Shown here: one piece after another, positions 18,595-28,321 of the stretch | How positions within the stretch are numbered: position 1 is the stretch's first letter | Layout of the letters: each line of letters begins with the position of its first letter | Source: Acetobacter conturbans | GTDB lineage: Bacteria > Pseudomonadota > Alphaproteobacteria > Acetobacterales > Acetobacteraceae | DNA: 64,000 nucleotides | Assembly: GCF_011516755.1 (NCBI RefSeq) | Contig: NZ_WOSY01000006.1 | Coordinates: 62,001-126,000, forward strand | Direction: 5' to 3' | Translations under genes and position numbers: made by a program | Notes under the pieces: generated by a model | What the model was told of the DNA's origin: nothing | The model's database searches: none | Seen by the model: the letters and a program-made list of their open reading frames with translations, nothing else

Positions 18595-20762
18595 CGCAGC
18601 AGTCCCTTCAGCATGTTCATCAGGCCGCCTGCCTTACTGGTCGAAGCAGGGGCGGCCGCAGGTCCGGGAGCACCTTCGCGGGCCGTGGCTAGCAGGTCCG
18701 GACACTGATCGCTCTCGCTTCCTGCGCCGCCGATCGAGATTGCAAACCGTCCGTCAGAACCTGGCTCAAGGCGCGGCTGGGGGGTATCCACCGTGCCGCT
18801 CACCGCTACTGGTGAGGAGGCTGCTGCCCCTCCAACGCCAATACGCGGTGCAAGATGCAGGTCGAGAGCGCCATTCGTCAGATTCACCGTGCCGTGCCCG
18901 GTCAGGGACAGCAGGTCGGCCTCAAGACCAAGACGTCCGATGTTCGCCGTTCCTCCGGCAAGCTGGAGGTGCGTGCCGAAGCAGCGCAAGGCCAGAGTTC
19001 CCCGAACGGGGACATTGCGTCCCAGTATGCTTTCGAGCGCTTTGCCGTTAACCCGGCCGCCCACCATGGAAAGACCGACATGGCCGACGGCGGTCTGCTC
19101 CCAGCTATCAAGATTGGACCCGTCTGCCGTGATGCTGCCGACAACCTGAATGGAGCCGTTCACCAGTTCAGGCATGCCGCTCCAGGACTGAATCACCTGT
19201 GTGGGCAGCACAAACGGGGCTGCTGTGATGCTCAGATGGGGGACGGCGCCGGATGCGTCATAAGTCACACGTCCCGACTGGGCCATGCCCTGCGCATTGC
19301 CTGTGGCCGTGCCATGAAGCGGGTCTGCGACCAGCTTGCCGTCATTCAGAGTGATATGAGCTGAAACGGCATCCCATGCGACGGATTGCCAGGTCATTCT
19401 CTGGGCGTTGACGTCCAGTGTGGCCTGAGACGTGCGCAGAAGGGATGACGGTTCGCCTTTTTCCAGAACGGCAAGGGGGGCAGTGCTGGTCATGTGACCA
19501 TCTACCTTGAGCCCCTGAAGGGCTGGCTTGCCTGCGCCGAAAGTAAGCTCCGGAAGCGCGCCGTGGATATCCAGAGAGGTTTTACCGCCGCCCGCCGTGC
19601 CGTCGAGCGTGATGGAGGACGGCCCGTTGATGAGGGATAGGGTGACGGGCAGGGAAGCCGCGTCAGGCGCTTTTGCCGCAAGCAGAGTCTGGCCCAGTGT
19701 GCCGAGCTTGCCGCGCACGGACAGCGACTGCCCGTTCAACTGTCCGTCGAGGGCCACGGCGACGCGATCGTCAGGACTGTCCGCATCGAGCGAGAAGCTG
19801 CTGGCACGCAGGCCGGTCATCACCCGGTCAAGATTGGCAGCACCGGTCCGCAGATGCAGCATCCGTAAAGCGGGGTCTCGTCCGCTGCCGGTGATCCCCG
19901 CCTGAAGCGAGATCGCTGCTGCGTCGGGCAATCCTGCGTGAGGGAACAGCGCTTCCAGATCATGTAGCTGGTCGAGCGTGCCGTTAATCTGGAGATCGTA
20001 ACCTGCATCATTGACCGGATCGGCCACGACACCGCCGATCTGGAGCTGTCCGGCCTTGTGCTTGTTGGCCGCAAATGTAGCTGTCAGATTGAGAGGCCAG
20101 GGCTGCCCCGTCACAGGTGGGAGAGGGCCGGTGGTGCCGGTCACGGTGAAACCGCCAACTCCATGATGGCCACGAATATCGAGTTTGGTCAGCGTCCCGT
20201 CGAGACCAGTCAGATCGGCGCGATCGAGGTCGACCGTGCCGGTGACATGGTTGCGGGCATCGTTCCATGAGGTTGCACCGTCACGCAGATGCAGCGATGC
20301 GACGGCAAGATTCCAGTGCTGACCCGGCCCCGAGGATGTTCCGTCACCACTGCCGGAAGACGGCGGCGGCGTCATGATCCAGTTGGCTATCCCGTCAGGC
20401 GTGCGTTCCAGCGTCAGGCGCGGGTTGGAAACACTCACATCCTCCAGCACGACGCGGTGATGGAACAGGGGTGAAAGCGCCAGTCGGGCTCGCACTTCGT
20501 TCGCCACGAACATTTCACGGCTGGAGCCGCCGGGAATGTTGGTCAGGCCGACGCCCTGCGCGCTGATCCACGGATAGGGAAGCAGCCATACATGCAGCGA
20601 GTCGATCCGCAAGCCGCGACCCGTCTGGTGCTCCACGGCTTCGATCAGCCGGGTCCGCATCCAGTTCGCGTCCATAAGGGCAGAAGCGAGGCCCGTGCCG
20701 CCGAGCAGCACGGCAATGCCCCCGACACCAAGACCGAGCTTTGTCTTGAATTTCATGCTCAT
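18591..20762 (-). CDS. AsmA family protein
   Basis: Large envelope protein (about 723 aa) anchored by one N-terminal helix ('LGLGVGGIAVLLGGTGLASALM') with a periplasmic beta-rich body. The AsmA start 'TRLIEAVEHQTGRGLRIDSLHV' and C-terminal 'GTVNLTNGALDLHLAPRIG' are visible. AsmA-like proteins are thought to move phospholipids between membranes or influence outer-membrane assembly. The ATG at 20762 overlaps the rluC stop (ATGA); MKFKTK at 20756 is an alternative. The next gene (atp12) also overlaps by four bases. Confidence 0.88.
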   Translation of the reverse strand: MSMKFKTKLGLGVGGIAVLLGGTGLASALMDANWMRTRLIEAVEHQTGRGLRIDSLHVWLLPYPWISAQGVGLTNIPGGSSREMFVANEVRARLALSPLFHHRVVLEDVSVSNPRLTLERTPDGIANWIMTPPPSSGSGDGTSSGPGQHWNLAVASLHLRDGATSWNDARNHVTGTVDLDRADLTGLDGTLTKLDIRGHHGVGGFTVTGTTGPLPPVTGQPWPLNLTATFAANKHKAGQLQIGGVVADPVNDAGYDLQINGTLDQLHDLEALFPHAGLPDAAAISLQAGITGSGRDPALRMLHLRTGAANLDRVMTGLRASSFSLDADSPDDRVAVALDGQLNGQSLSVRGKLGTLGQTLLAAKAPDAASLPVTLSLINGPSSITLDGTAGGGKTSLDIHGALPELTFGAGKPALQGLKVDGHMTSTAPLAVLEKGEPSSLLRTSQATLDVNAQRMTWQSVAWDAVSAHITLNDGKLVADPLHGTATGNAQGMAQSGRVTYDASGAVPHLSITAAPFVLPTQVIQSWSGMPELVNGSIQVVGSITADGSNLDSWEQTAVGHVGLSMVGGRVNGKALESILGRNVPVRGTLALRCFGTHLQLAGGTANIGRLGLEADLLSLTGHGTVNLTNGALDLHLAPRIGVGGAAASSPVAVSGTVDTPQPRLEPGSDGRFAISIGGAGSESDQCPDLLATAREGAPGPAAAPASTSKAGGLMNMLKGLLR

Positions 20763-21733
20763 TTCCTGCGTGGCGCCGGGGTTGAGCCGGCGATGAAGCC
20801 GAGTGCTTTGAACGTCTCTTTCATGTGCGGCGGCAGTTCGGCGCTGACTTCGAGCCATCCCCCAGCCGGATGAGGCAGGACGAGGCTGCGGGCATGCAGA
20901 TGCAGACGGTCGGCGAAACTGTCCACATGCACCTTGTCGCCACCATATTTCGGGTCGCCGAGGATCGGGGTGCCGATCGACTCACAATGCACGCGAAGCT
21001 GGTGGGTGCGGCCTGTCAGGGGGGAAAGGCCGAGCCATGAGAATTTACGGGCCGCCGAGTCCAGTACTTCATAATCCGTGCGGGCCGACTGCGCATCCTC
21101 ATCGTCACGATCCGCCGCAATGGTGATCGAACCGGGCCCTGCACCGAGGCGGGCGAGAGGCTGGTCGATCTCGCCGGACATCGGGTCCGGGCGCCCCACC
21201 ACGACGGCCCAGTAGGTCTTTTTCACGTCACGACCCCGGAAGGCGGCGGCCAGCTTGGCGGCCACGCCCGGCGTGCGTGCGAGCAGCAGAAGGCCGGACG
21301 TGTCGCGGTCGATACGGTGCACCAGACGCGGGCGCGGGTCGTCGCCTTCGCGCAGACCCTCAAGCATCATGTCGATATGACGGGTGATGCCGGGGCCGCC
21401 CTGCGTGGCGAGTCCGGAAGGTTTGTTCAGCACGATAAGCTGCTGGTCCGAATAAACCACCATCTTGCGAATCTCGTTCGCCAGCTTCACGTCCAGCGGG
21501 CGCGGAACATCGCGGGAGGCTTTCGCGGCCATGGGCAGGGGCGGCACGCGGATGGACTGACCAGGCACGAGACGTGTGCTGGCCTCGACGCGCTTGCCAT
21601 CCGCGCGGATCTGTCCTGTCCGGCAGAGTTTCTGCAACGCGCCCTGCGTCAGATGGGGGTAATGACGGCGGAAATACCGGTCGAGACGAATCTCCGCCTC
21701 ATCCTCGCTGACCGTCAGCATGGTCACACTCAT
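20759..21733 (-). CDS. rluC: RluA-family 23S rRNA pseudouridine synthase (RluC type)
   Basis: Pseudouridine synthase of 324 aa. An N-terminal S4 RNA-binding domain ('IRLDRYFRRHYPHLTQGALQKLCRTG') precedes the catalytic domain, with 'VLNKPSGLATQGG' and the catalytic motif 'LVHRIDRDTSGLLLLA' containing the essential aspartate. 'LTGRTHQLRVHCESIG' follows. It starts 10 bp after the rarA stop and overlaps asmA, so it sits inside a tight four-gene operon. RluC versus RluD specificity cannot be settled by eye. Confidence 0.9.
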   Translation of the reverse strand: MSVTMLTVSEDEAEIRLDRYFRRHYPHLTQGALQKLCRTGQIRADGKRVEASTRLVPGQSIRVPPLPMAAKASRDVPRPLDVKLANEIRKMVVYSDQQLIVLNKPSGLATQGGPGITRHIDMMLEGLREGDDPRPRLVHRIDRDTSGLLLLARTPGVAAKLAAAFRGRDVKKTYWAVVVGRPDPMSGEIDQPLARLGAGPGSITIAADRDDEDAQSARTDYEVLDSAARKFSWLGLSPLTGRTHQLRVHCESIGTPILGDPKYGGDKVHVDSFADRLHLHARSLVLPHPAGGWLEVSAELPPHMKETFKALGFIAGSTPAPRRK

Positions 21734-21743
21734 AATCCGCGCC

Positions 21744-23141
21744 TCACATTTCCTTGCCCTGTACTGCGCGGCTTGCCCTTATTCCGCCCCATGTGTCCAG
21801 TCTGCGACGCACTTCGCGCTCAAATCCGAGGCCTTTCGGATTGTAGAATGTCTGTCGTTCCATGCCGTCGGGGAAGTAATTCTGGCCGGAGAAGCCTTCT
21901 TCCGTGTCGTGATCATACTGGTAGCCATCGCCGTAGCCGATGTCCTTCATCAGCTTCGTGGGTGCGTTGAGGATGTGGGCTGGCGGCATCAGGCTGCCGG
22001 TCGCCTTTGCGGCGCGTCGGGCCGCGCCATAGGCTTTGTACACCGCGTTTGATTTCGGTGCGGTGCCGAGATGCACCACAAGCTGCGCCAGCGCCAGTTC
22101 ACCCTCTGGCGAACCAAGCCGCTCGTAGGTTTCCCATGCGGCGATGGCCAGTGGCAGCGCGGAGGGGTCGGCCATGCCCACATCCTCGGCGGCGAAGCGG
22201 GTCAGGCGACGGGCGATGTAGCGGGGGTCTTCGCCGCCTTCCAGCATGCGGGCGAACCAGTAGAGCGCAGCGTCGGGGTCCGAGCCACGCAGCGATTTAT
22301 GCAATGCCGAGATGAGGTTGTAATGCTCTTCCCGGTCCTTGTCGTAGAGCACGGCGCGTCTTGCCAGAACGCGTGCCAGTTCCTGCGGGTCGAGCGGCTT
22401 TTCGGTTTTCAGGCTCAGGACCTGCTCGACCATGTTCAGCAGATAACGACCGTCGCCGTCCGCCATGGCGCGGAGCGTGGCGCGTCCGGACTCGGTCAGC
22501 GGCAGCGTGCGGCCTGTTTCCTCCTCGGCGCGCGCCAGCAGGGCTTCCAGAGCCGGGTCGTCCAGACGACGCAGCACCATGACCTGACAGCGCGACAGCA
22601 GAGCCGAGTTCAGCGCGAAGGACGGGTTCTCGGTCGTGGCGCCGACCAGAACCACCGTCCCGTTTTCCACCACGGGCAGGAAACCGTCCTGCTGGGCGCG
22701 GTTGAAACGATGGATTTCGTCCACGAACAGCAGCGTGCCGCGTCCTGCCTCTGCAAAGCGACGGGCTTCCTCAAAGGCTTTCTTGAGGTCAGCCACACCG
22801 GAAAACACGGCGGAAAGCTGTACGAAGCGCAGGTTGGCGGCCTTGGCCAGCAGGCGGGCGATGGTGGTCTTGCCGACGCCCGGACCGCCCCAGAGGATCA
22901 GACTCGCCAGCGTGCCGCGTTCCAGCATGAGGGTGAGAGCACCTGTCGGGCCGAGAAGCTGATCCTGACCGACTACGTCTTCAAGCTTTGTGGGGCGTAG
23001 CCGGTCGGCCAGAGGCTGGGTCGCGCCCGCATGTCCTGACGCACCACCATTTTTCGGCAGGTCATCCTGAAGCGTCGGGTCCGCACCGCCGCCGAACAGA
23101 TCGCTGCCCGTGCCGGGCGGGGTCTCACGCTGCGCTGCCAT
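21744..23141 (-). CDS. rarA: Replication-associated recombination protein A (AAA+ ATPase)
   Basis: Homologue of RarA/MgsA/WRNIP1, 465 aa, acting at stalled replication forks and related to clamp-loader ATPases. After a Gly/Asp-rich leader come 'PLADRLRPTKLEDVVGQDQLLG', Walker A GGPGVGKTT, Walker B LLFVDEIHRF, sensor 1 'LVGATTENPSF', and a C-terminal tetramerisation region ('LHKSLRGSDPDAALYWFARMLEGGEDPRYIARRL'). First gene of the rarA-rluC-asmA-atp12 operon. Confidence 0.95.
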   Translation of the reverse strand: MAAQRETPPGTGSDLFGGGADPTLQDDLPKNGGASGHAGATQPLADRLRPTKLEDVVGQDQLLGPTGALTLMLERGTLASLILWGGPGVGKTTIARLLAKAANLRFVQLSAVFSGVADLKKAFEEARRFAEAGRGTLLFVDEIHRFNRAQQDGFLPVVENGTVVLVGATTENPSFALNSALLSRCQVMVLRRLDDPALEALLARAEEETGRTLPLTESGRATLRAMADGDGRYLLNMVEQVLSLKTEKPLDPQELARVLARRAVLYDKDREEHYNLISALHKSLRGSDPDAALYWFARMLEGGEDPRYIARRLTRFAAEDVGMADPSALPLAIAAWETYERLGSPEGELALAQLVVHLGTAPKSNAVYKAYGAARRAAKATGSLMPPAHILNAPTKLMKDIGYGDGYQYDHDTEEGFSGQNYFPDGMERQTFYNPKGLGFEREVRRRLDTWGGIRASRAVQGKEM

Positions 23142-23771
23142 GACCGCTTTCCTTCCCGTTCATCCTTCGTTCATAGCGCGGCTGCCAGTTACAGGCGAGT
23201 TCTGCAACCGCTGTGTCCGATATGTGCCCGGTCGGTTCCATATGGAAGGACATGGTTTCCTTTTCGATGTCAGGGGCCGCACAACGGCCTTATGTGGTCC
23301 TGATCTTCGTTCGATCATTGCGATCTGAGGCGAAGAGTTCTTTCCCCTGAAGCCGGAAAGTCCCGGATCGATTTTATTATATCCCGTTACTGCGGTGGGG
23401 TATGTCCGGACATACTGTTTTGTATCTCGCGCATTTCAGTCGATCCCGACAGACACCAGCGGGTTGGTGGGCATCGGCATTGGTTCCGGTCACGATCGGC
23501 GCAAGGAGCCTCTGCCGGATGCCGCCGACCATGACCGGAATGGCGGCGGGGGTATGGTAGCGATTGAGAAGCTTGGAAAAGCTCTATGCTGGCGATCCGT
23601 AGCGCGTTGTCGGCGCTCAGATGGTCGCGGGCCCCCGCGCTTCAGTGCTTCAAAAACACACATCGGTCGCACCCCATCAGTGGGCTTCACTCCGCAGAGA
23701 TATTGTGAAGCAGACCTTAAGAATACTCTCGACACGCTCACCACTGAACTCAACGAACCGGAAAGAAAGCG
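23142..23771. other. Non-coding stretch upstream of rarA and downstream of the sugar porter
   Basis: About 630 bases with no recognised gene on either strand. It must contain the rarA promoter and the end of the sugar porter transcript. ORFs that cross it show no protein-like pattern. It may contain decayed sequence, but I could not identify a source. Confidence 0.5.
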
Positions 23772-25181
23772 TCAGTGCTGTCCGGCATCCCTGAGTCGCA
23801 CGCCGGAATTGATCCGGTCTGCGATCTCTTCAAGCGTGCAGCCCTTGGTTTCAGGCACGAAAAGGCGACCGACGATGAAGAACAGCATATTGAAGCCAGC
23901 AAGGCACCAGAACACGCCGTAATCGCCGATCACAGCCATGCTGGACAGGAAGACATTGCTGATCAGCCAGTTGGCGATCCAGCTTGAAAGCGTCGAGCAG
24001 GAAACGGCGAATGTCCGTCCCCGGAGCGGCTGGATTTCCGAGCCGACGATCCACGGCAACGGGCCCTGACCGAGGGCGAAGGACGCGATGAAGAGAATGA
24101 GGAAACCGATCGCGATGGTGCTGGCCAGCATGGATTGCGAGCCTGTCCAGAGCAGCGTTCCGAAGCCGAGCATGGCTACTGCGGAGAAAAACGTGCTCAG
24201 GCTCAGCAGGATACGGCGACCCCAGCGATCCATAAGCCCCACGGCCACCAGAGTCGCCAGCGTGTTCACCAGACCGATCGCCGTGGTGCACCAGACAGAG
24301 GCCGACGGAGTGAGGCCCATGTGGGAAAGCACGATCGGCGCGTAATACATCAGCACGTTGATGCCCGAGAACTGCTGCAGCATCTGCAAGGCGATCCCGA
24401 GGGTGAAGGTGCGGCGGAAGCTGGGACTGGAAATCAGCAGCGCCGCCCCGGCCGACTCCTCCCGGCCGAGTTGCGCGTCGATCCGGGAGAGTTCCTCATC
24501 CGCGTCTTCAGCGGACTCGCGCAGCGTCATCAGAACGGTGCGCGCTTCTTCGCGGCGTCCCTTGGTCAGCAGCCAGCGCGGGGAATAGGGCAGCAGCAGC
24601 GTCGCCATCATGAACAGCACGGTGGGGATGGCGAGGACACCGAACATGATGCGCCAGTGACCACCGGGCGTCAGCAGACTGTCGGACGTGTACGCCAGCA
24701 GAATGCCGATGGTGATCATCAGCTGGTAGGAGGCGATCATCCCGCCACGACGGTCTTTTGAAGCAATTTCAGCGATGTAGAGGGGAGCCGCGAAGGCGGC
24801 GAGGCCGACACCCAGCCCGAGGCAGGCGCGACCGACGATCATGGCCGTCACACTGCCGGCGAGCGCGCAGAGGGCCGTGCCGAGCAGGAACAGCATCCCG
24901 GCGATCAGCAGTGTGCCTTTCCGTCCCCATTTATCGGCGATGAATACGGCAAAGACAGACCCGAAGGCTGCGGCCAGCATGAGAGAGGAGACGATCCACT
25001 CGGTGGTCCGGTCGTTCGTTGCGAACTCTTCCCGGATGAAGCCCAGCGCACCAGCGATCACGCCCGTGTCGAGCCCGAACATGAGGCCAGCCAGTCCTGC
25101 CGCGAGGGCCAGCATGTAGGTCTTGCGGCGCACCCGCGCGGAAGCATCCATCGTGACGGATGTCGAGGCTTGGAAAGGCAT
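23772..25181 (-). CDS. MFS sugar porter family transporter
   Basis: Twelve-helix inner-membrane sugar:H+ symporter of 469 aa, usual for GalP/XylE/GLUT relatives. Family signatures: 'FGLDTGVIAGAL' in helix 1, 'DKWGRKGTLL' and 'DRWGRRILLSL' at the two equivalent loops, 'PYSPRWLLTKGR' after helix 6, 'QQFSGINVLMYYAPI' in helix 7 and 'VPETKG' at the C-terminus. The QQ-GIN motif points to a hexose or pentose substrate. It may supply sugars left in the periplasm by the oxidative dehydrogenases. Likely monocistronic. Confidence 0.93.
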   Translation of the reverse strand: MPFQASTSVTMDASARVRRKTYMLALAAGLAGLMFGLDTGVIAGALGFIREEFATNDRTTEWIVSSLMLAAAFGSVFAVFIADKWGRKGTLLIAGMLFLLGTALCALAGSVTAMIVGRACLGLGVGLAAFAAPLYIAEIASKDRRGGMIASYQLMITIGILLAYTSDSLLTPGGHWRIMFGVLAIPTVLFMMATLLLPYSPRWLLTKGRREEARTVLMTLRESAEDADEELSRIDAQLGREESAGAALLISSPSFRRTFTLGIALQMLQQFSGINVLMYYAPIVLSHMGLTPSASVWCTTAIGLVNTLATLVAVGLMDRWGRRILLSLSTFFSAVAMLGFGTLLWTGSQSMLASTIAIGFLILFIASFALGQGPLPWIVGSEIQPLRGRTFAVSCSTLSSWIANWLISNVFLSSMAVIGDYGVFWCLAGFNMLFFIVGRLFVPETKGCTLEEIADRINSGVRLRDAGQH

Positions 25182-25270
25182 CAGGGTGTTCTGACCTCTT
25201 TTGACGCACCGGATTATTTCACAACCGTGTCAGACCTTTCGGCGCGCCGTCCTGACAAGTCAATACTTTC

Positions 25271-27331
25271 TCAATGTTTGCGCTTTTTCTTCCATGCCGC
25301 GCGTACCTCGGCGGCCGTCATCCGATGGGCGGATTTCCCGGTCTGGCCAGCGTCGGTTCCGCCAGGCGCATGGCCGGAAGCGGGGTGTGCATTCACTTCC
25401 TGCAACGCCTGTTCGCACATGGAACCTTTGCCGACACCGAGCTGTATGGTGGGCAGCAACGCCAGCGGCGGGAAGACAAATCCAAGCCCCGTTGCCGCCG
25501 CCGCCCGGGCAATGATTTCAGCCCCCGGCAAGACGCTTGGCGATTTCAGGGGGCCTGTGATGTTGAACGCGCCGGGGAAAGACAGGATCGTCGGGCCGAT
25601 CGAGCGCGTGGTCAGGGAATAATCGATTCGATTCGTACGGAAATTCACGTCCCCCCGGCCCAGCGTGCGAGTGTCGCCCGTGCGCAGCAGGAGCGAGTTC
25701 GTCGTCGCCACACCTTCATGCAGCGGCATGTCCGCTACAAAACATTCGACCTTTGTGTGCGAGGGCAGACCAAGCGCCGACAGCACCGCATCGCCCAGTT
25801 CCAGTCCCAGCGCGGCGGGCAGAAGCGCCGAGATCTCGCCACCCTGCACCAGAACCAGCGTCAGGCCGCCATTTCCGTTCGCCATCAGGGACGCTATCGA
25901 ATTTCCGGTTGCATTCAGACTGAACCGACCGCCGATAATGCCGCCCTGCGCCTGCGTGCCGGTTGTCGTTCGCATGATGTGCGCCAGATCGATGCGTGAG
26001 AAATCGACCTTCGCCTTCACGGCAAAATTTTTGTCGTTCACCGGGGTGAGGGTGGCGGTGCTGGCGAGTGTGCCCTTGCCGATGCCGAAATTGAGTTTTT
26101 TCAGATCAATGGCACCGTCCTGGACCGCGAATTCGGCATCAATATCGTCAAGCGGAAGCTCTTTGTTCTCGATGTGATCGCCCTTGTAGGTGACGTGGGC
26201 GTTGATGGCGCGCAGCTTCGGCACATTGATGGGCGTGTCGGGCAGAATGTTCGGGTCTTTCGCATCGACCTTCTTGTCTGACGTGGTTTCCTTGCCGGGC
26301 TTCGCGCCGATAAAGCCGCCGAGATCCTTGATATCAACGCGATGTGAATGCAGTGTCGCCTCGACAAACGGCACCTGCTGGTGCGGATCGACGGTTATCG
26401 TGCCGCTGAGATCGCTTGATCCCATCTGGCCGGTGAAGTTCTCGAAGCTGATGTGCCGCTGGTCATAATCCAGCTTGCCGGTGATGTGATAGGCCGGGGT
26501 CTGCGGGATGGGCACGCCGGTCAGCGGATAGAGCAACGACATGTCCGGGCCGGAGAAGTGCAGGACAAGGCGCGTTCCCCTGAAGGCCAGCGGATCATCC
26601 ACGCTGCCTTTCAGGGTGGCGCGGGTCAGTCCGTTGCGGATATCCAGATCGACCGGGTAGGGCGTTTTAGAATCCGAAAGCGACAGCAGGGCGCCTCCGG
26701 TAAAATGGCTGATGATAGGCTGACCGGCATATCGTCCCGTCGTATTGACCACGATGGTGCCACGGTCCTGAGCAGATGTGGGCGGCGTCGTGTGGACCTG
26801 CGACGTCATATCCCCGCGCAGTTTGGCGTCTCGCACACGCACCAGCCCGTCCCTGATTTCCAGCTCCCTCACCGAGGAGAGCGAGAACCCTGAGTCCGCT
26901 GAAGTATTCTTCTTTTTGTCGCTGTCAGACGTAAACGTATAGTTGTTGGTGCCGTCTGCCCGGCGCTGGATATCGGCATGTGGCGTATCGACGGCGATGC
27001 GGGGCAGTTCCGTTCTTCCGTGGAGCAGCGGCAGCAGGCGCAGTCTGACCAGAAGATGGTCCGCGGTGAAAAAAGCCTTCTTTTCCGAACTGAACGCCTC
27101 GGGCTGTTCGATCAGGACATCATCGACGATGATTTTGGGGACGAACCCTACATGCACATGCAGGTGCTGGATTGTCGTCTTGCGTCCCAGCGCCGCCGTC
27201 GCCTGCTGGTTCACCAGCGGCACGAACCAGTCCCACGACCAGAACATGATCAGCAGGATGATGAATATGACAGGCGTAGTCACGCCGATCAGGAGTTTAC
27301 GATGTCGCTGGGGAAAGGAAGTGCCGGTCAT
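25271..27331 (-). CDS. AsmA family protein (second copy)
   Basis: Envelope protein of about 686 aa with one N-terminal transmembrane helix ('LLIGVTTPVIFIILLIMFW') and a long beta-rich periplasmic body. AsmA features include 'VNQQATAALGRKTTIQHLHV' at the start and a C-terminal 'ISALLPAALGLELGDAVLSALG', 'VECFVADMPLHEGVATTNSLLLRTGDT' segment. The ATG at 27331 is preferred over 27370 because the helix follows directly. It differs from the AsmA at 18591-20762 and is probably not a recent duplicate. Confidence 0.85.
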   Translation of the reverse strand: MTGTSFPQRHRKLLIGVTTPVIFIILLIMFWSWDWFVPLVNQQATAALGRKTTIQHLHVHVGFVPKIIVDDVLIEQPEAFSSEKKAFFTADHLLVRLRLLPLLHGRTELPRIAVDTPHADIQRRADGTNNYTFTSDSDKKKNTSADSGFSLSSVRELEIRDGLVRVRDAKLRGDMTSQVHTTPPTSAQDRGTIVVNTTGRYAGQPIISHFTGGALLSLSDSKTPYPVDLDIRNGLTRATLKGSVDDPLAFRGTRLVLHFSGPDMSLLYPLTGVPIPQTPAYHITGKLDYDQRHISFENFTGQMGSSDLSGTITVDPHQQVPFVEATLHSHRVDIKDLGGFIGAKPGKETTSDKKVDAKDPNILPDTPINVPKLRAINAHVTYKGDHIENKELPLDDIDAEFAVQDGAIDLKKLNFGIGKGTLASTATLTPVNDKNFAVKAKVDFSRIDLAHIMRTTTGTQAQGGIIGGRFSLNATGNSIASLMANGNGGLTLVLVQGGEISALLPAALGLELGDAVLSALGLPSHTKVECFVADMPLHEGVATTNSLLLRTGDTRTLGRGDVNFRTNRIDYSLTTRSIGPTILSFPGAFNITGPLKSPSVLPGAEIIARAAAATGLGFVFPPLALLPTIQLGVGKGSMCEQALQEVNAHPASGHAPGGTDAGQTGKSAHRMTAAEVRAAWKKKRKH

Positions 27332-27537
27332 GAGGTCCACGGATACAGGTGAAAGGCCAGATGCCGTCAAGGTCGTAAAGTTTGGCCATGTCCAACATGA
27401 ACGACGGAGGGAAGAGCAGGTTTCATCATTCCCTGCGGGATATGCCTGACAAGGAGATCGTGGATTGCGTCAATAAATTTGAAGTAATAAAAGTGCATTG
27501 ATGAAGGTTATGAATGTATTCGTAAGCGCTCTTCCAG

Positions 27538-28227
27538 TTACATCACGTCGCACCATTGCCGCATCAGGTTGTGATAGACGTTCACAAGGCCGAGAATGGC
27601 GGAATCGTCGTCTGGCAGGCGGGTGCGCAGGTCCATGATCTGCTGATCGAGATTGAACAGAACCTGTCGCTGGCCGTCATTGCGCACCATCGACTGCGTC
27701 CAGAAGAAAGACGCCCACCGACTGCCGCATGTCACCGGCTGGACGGAATGCAGGACGGTCGTGTCGTAAAGGATCATGTCCCCGGCAGGGAGTTTGACGT
27801 CTCGTGAGCCGGATTCATCATAGATGATCAGTTCACCGCCCTCATACTCATCAGGATCTGTGAGAAACAGCGTGGACGACACATCGGTGCGGATGCGCAT
27901 TCCGCCGGATTTAGGAATGGGGCGGACGGCGTTGTCCACATGCGCCCGGAATTCCATCCCCACATCATAGCGGTTGAAGAGGGGAGGAACGACCCGCAAC
28001 GGGATAGCAGCACTGTTGAACAGCTTGTTGCGGCCCAGCGCGCGCAGAACGAGCTCCGCGAGGGCGCGATGTTCCGGGTGATTGAGCGGAAGCTGGAGGT
28101 TGTTCTTCGCCTTCGCCGACTGCTGGCCTGCAGTCACTTTCCCGTCGCCCCACTGGGCGGCGGTGAGCACCGCCCGGCAATGCGCCAGTTCCTCGGCGGT
28201 CAGGACGGCTGGAATATGCAGCAACAT
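27538..28227 (-). CDS. piuC: PKHD-type Fe(II)/2-oxoglutarate hydroxylase (PiuC-like)
   Basis: Iron- and 2-oxoglutarate-dependent dioxygenase of 229 aa, the usual PiuC/YbiX length. It begins 'MLLHIPAVLTAEELAHCR', has the HxD iron motif in 'FRAHVDNAVRP', the distal histidine in 'LHSVQPVTCGSR' with the 2-oxoglutarate arginine just after, and 'GGELIIYDE'. These proteins usually sit beside TonB siderophore receptors and are iron-repressed. Here a receptor lies 12 kb away. A TGCGAAT-type Fur-like box is found about 70 bp upstream. The physiological substrate is unknown. Confidence 0.92.
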   Translation of the reverse strand: MLLHIPAVLTAEELAHCRAVLTAAQWGDGKVTAGQQSAKAKNNLQLPLNHPEHRALAELVLRALGRNKLFNSAAIPLRVVPPLFNRYDVGMEFRAHVDNAVRPIPKSGGMRIRTDVSSTLFLTDPDEYEGGELIIYDESGSRDVKLPAGDMILYDTTVLHSVQPVTCGSRWASFFWTQSMVRNDGQRQVLFNLDQQIMDLRTRLPDDDSAILGLVNVYHNLMRQWCDVM

Positions 28228-28295
28228 GGAGAAAGACCCTGCTGGAAAAGTCTCTGCATATCACCAGCGGGATGAGCGGACAAACAAACCGCATA

Positions 28296-28310
28296 TGCGG
28301 CTCATTCGCA
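28296..28310 (-). promoter_or_regulatory. Candidate Fur box upstream of piuC
   Basis: On the minus strand TGCGAATGAGCCGCA, which matches a palindromic TGCGAATGATTCGCA form at 13 of 15 positions, about 70 bp upstream of the piuC start. It overlaps the perfect 12-bp palindrome CCGCATATGCGG (28289-28300). It shares TGCGAAT with the box before the TonB receptor at 39886. Assignment to Fur is by similarity only. Confidence 0.5.
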
Positions 28311-28321
28311 TCTTTCTGCCT

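Noticed and set aside
23395-23922. Plus-strand ORF across the gap between the sugar porter and rarA
   Set aside because: No protein-like pattern and it enters the sugar porter gene in antisense.
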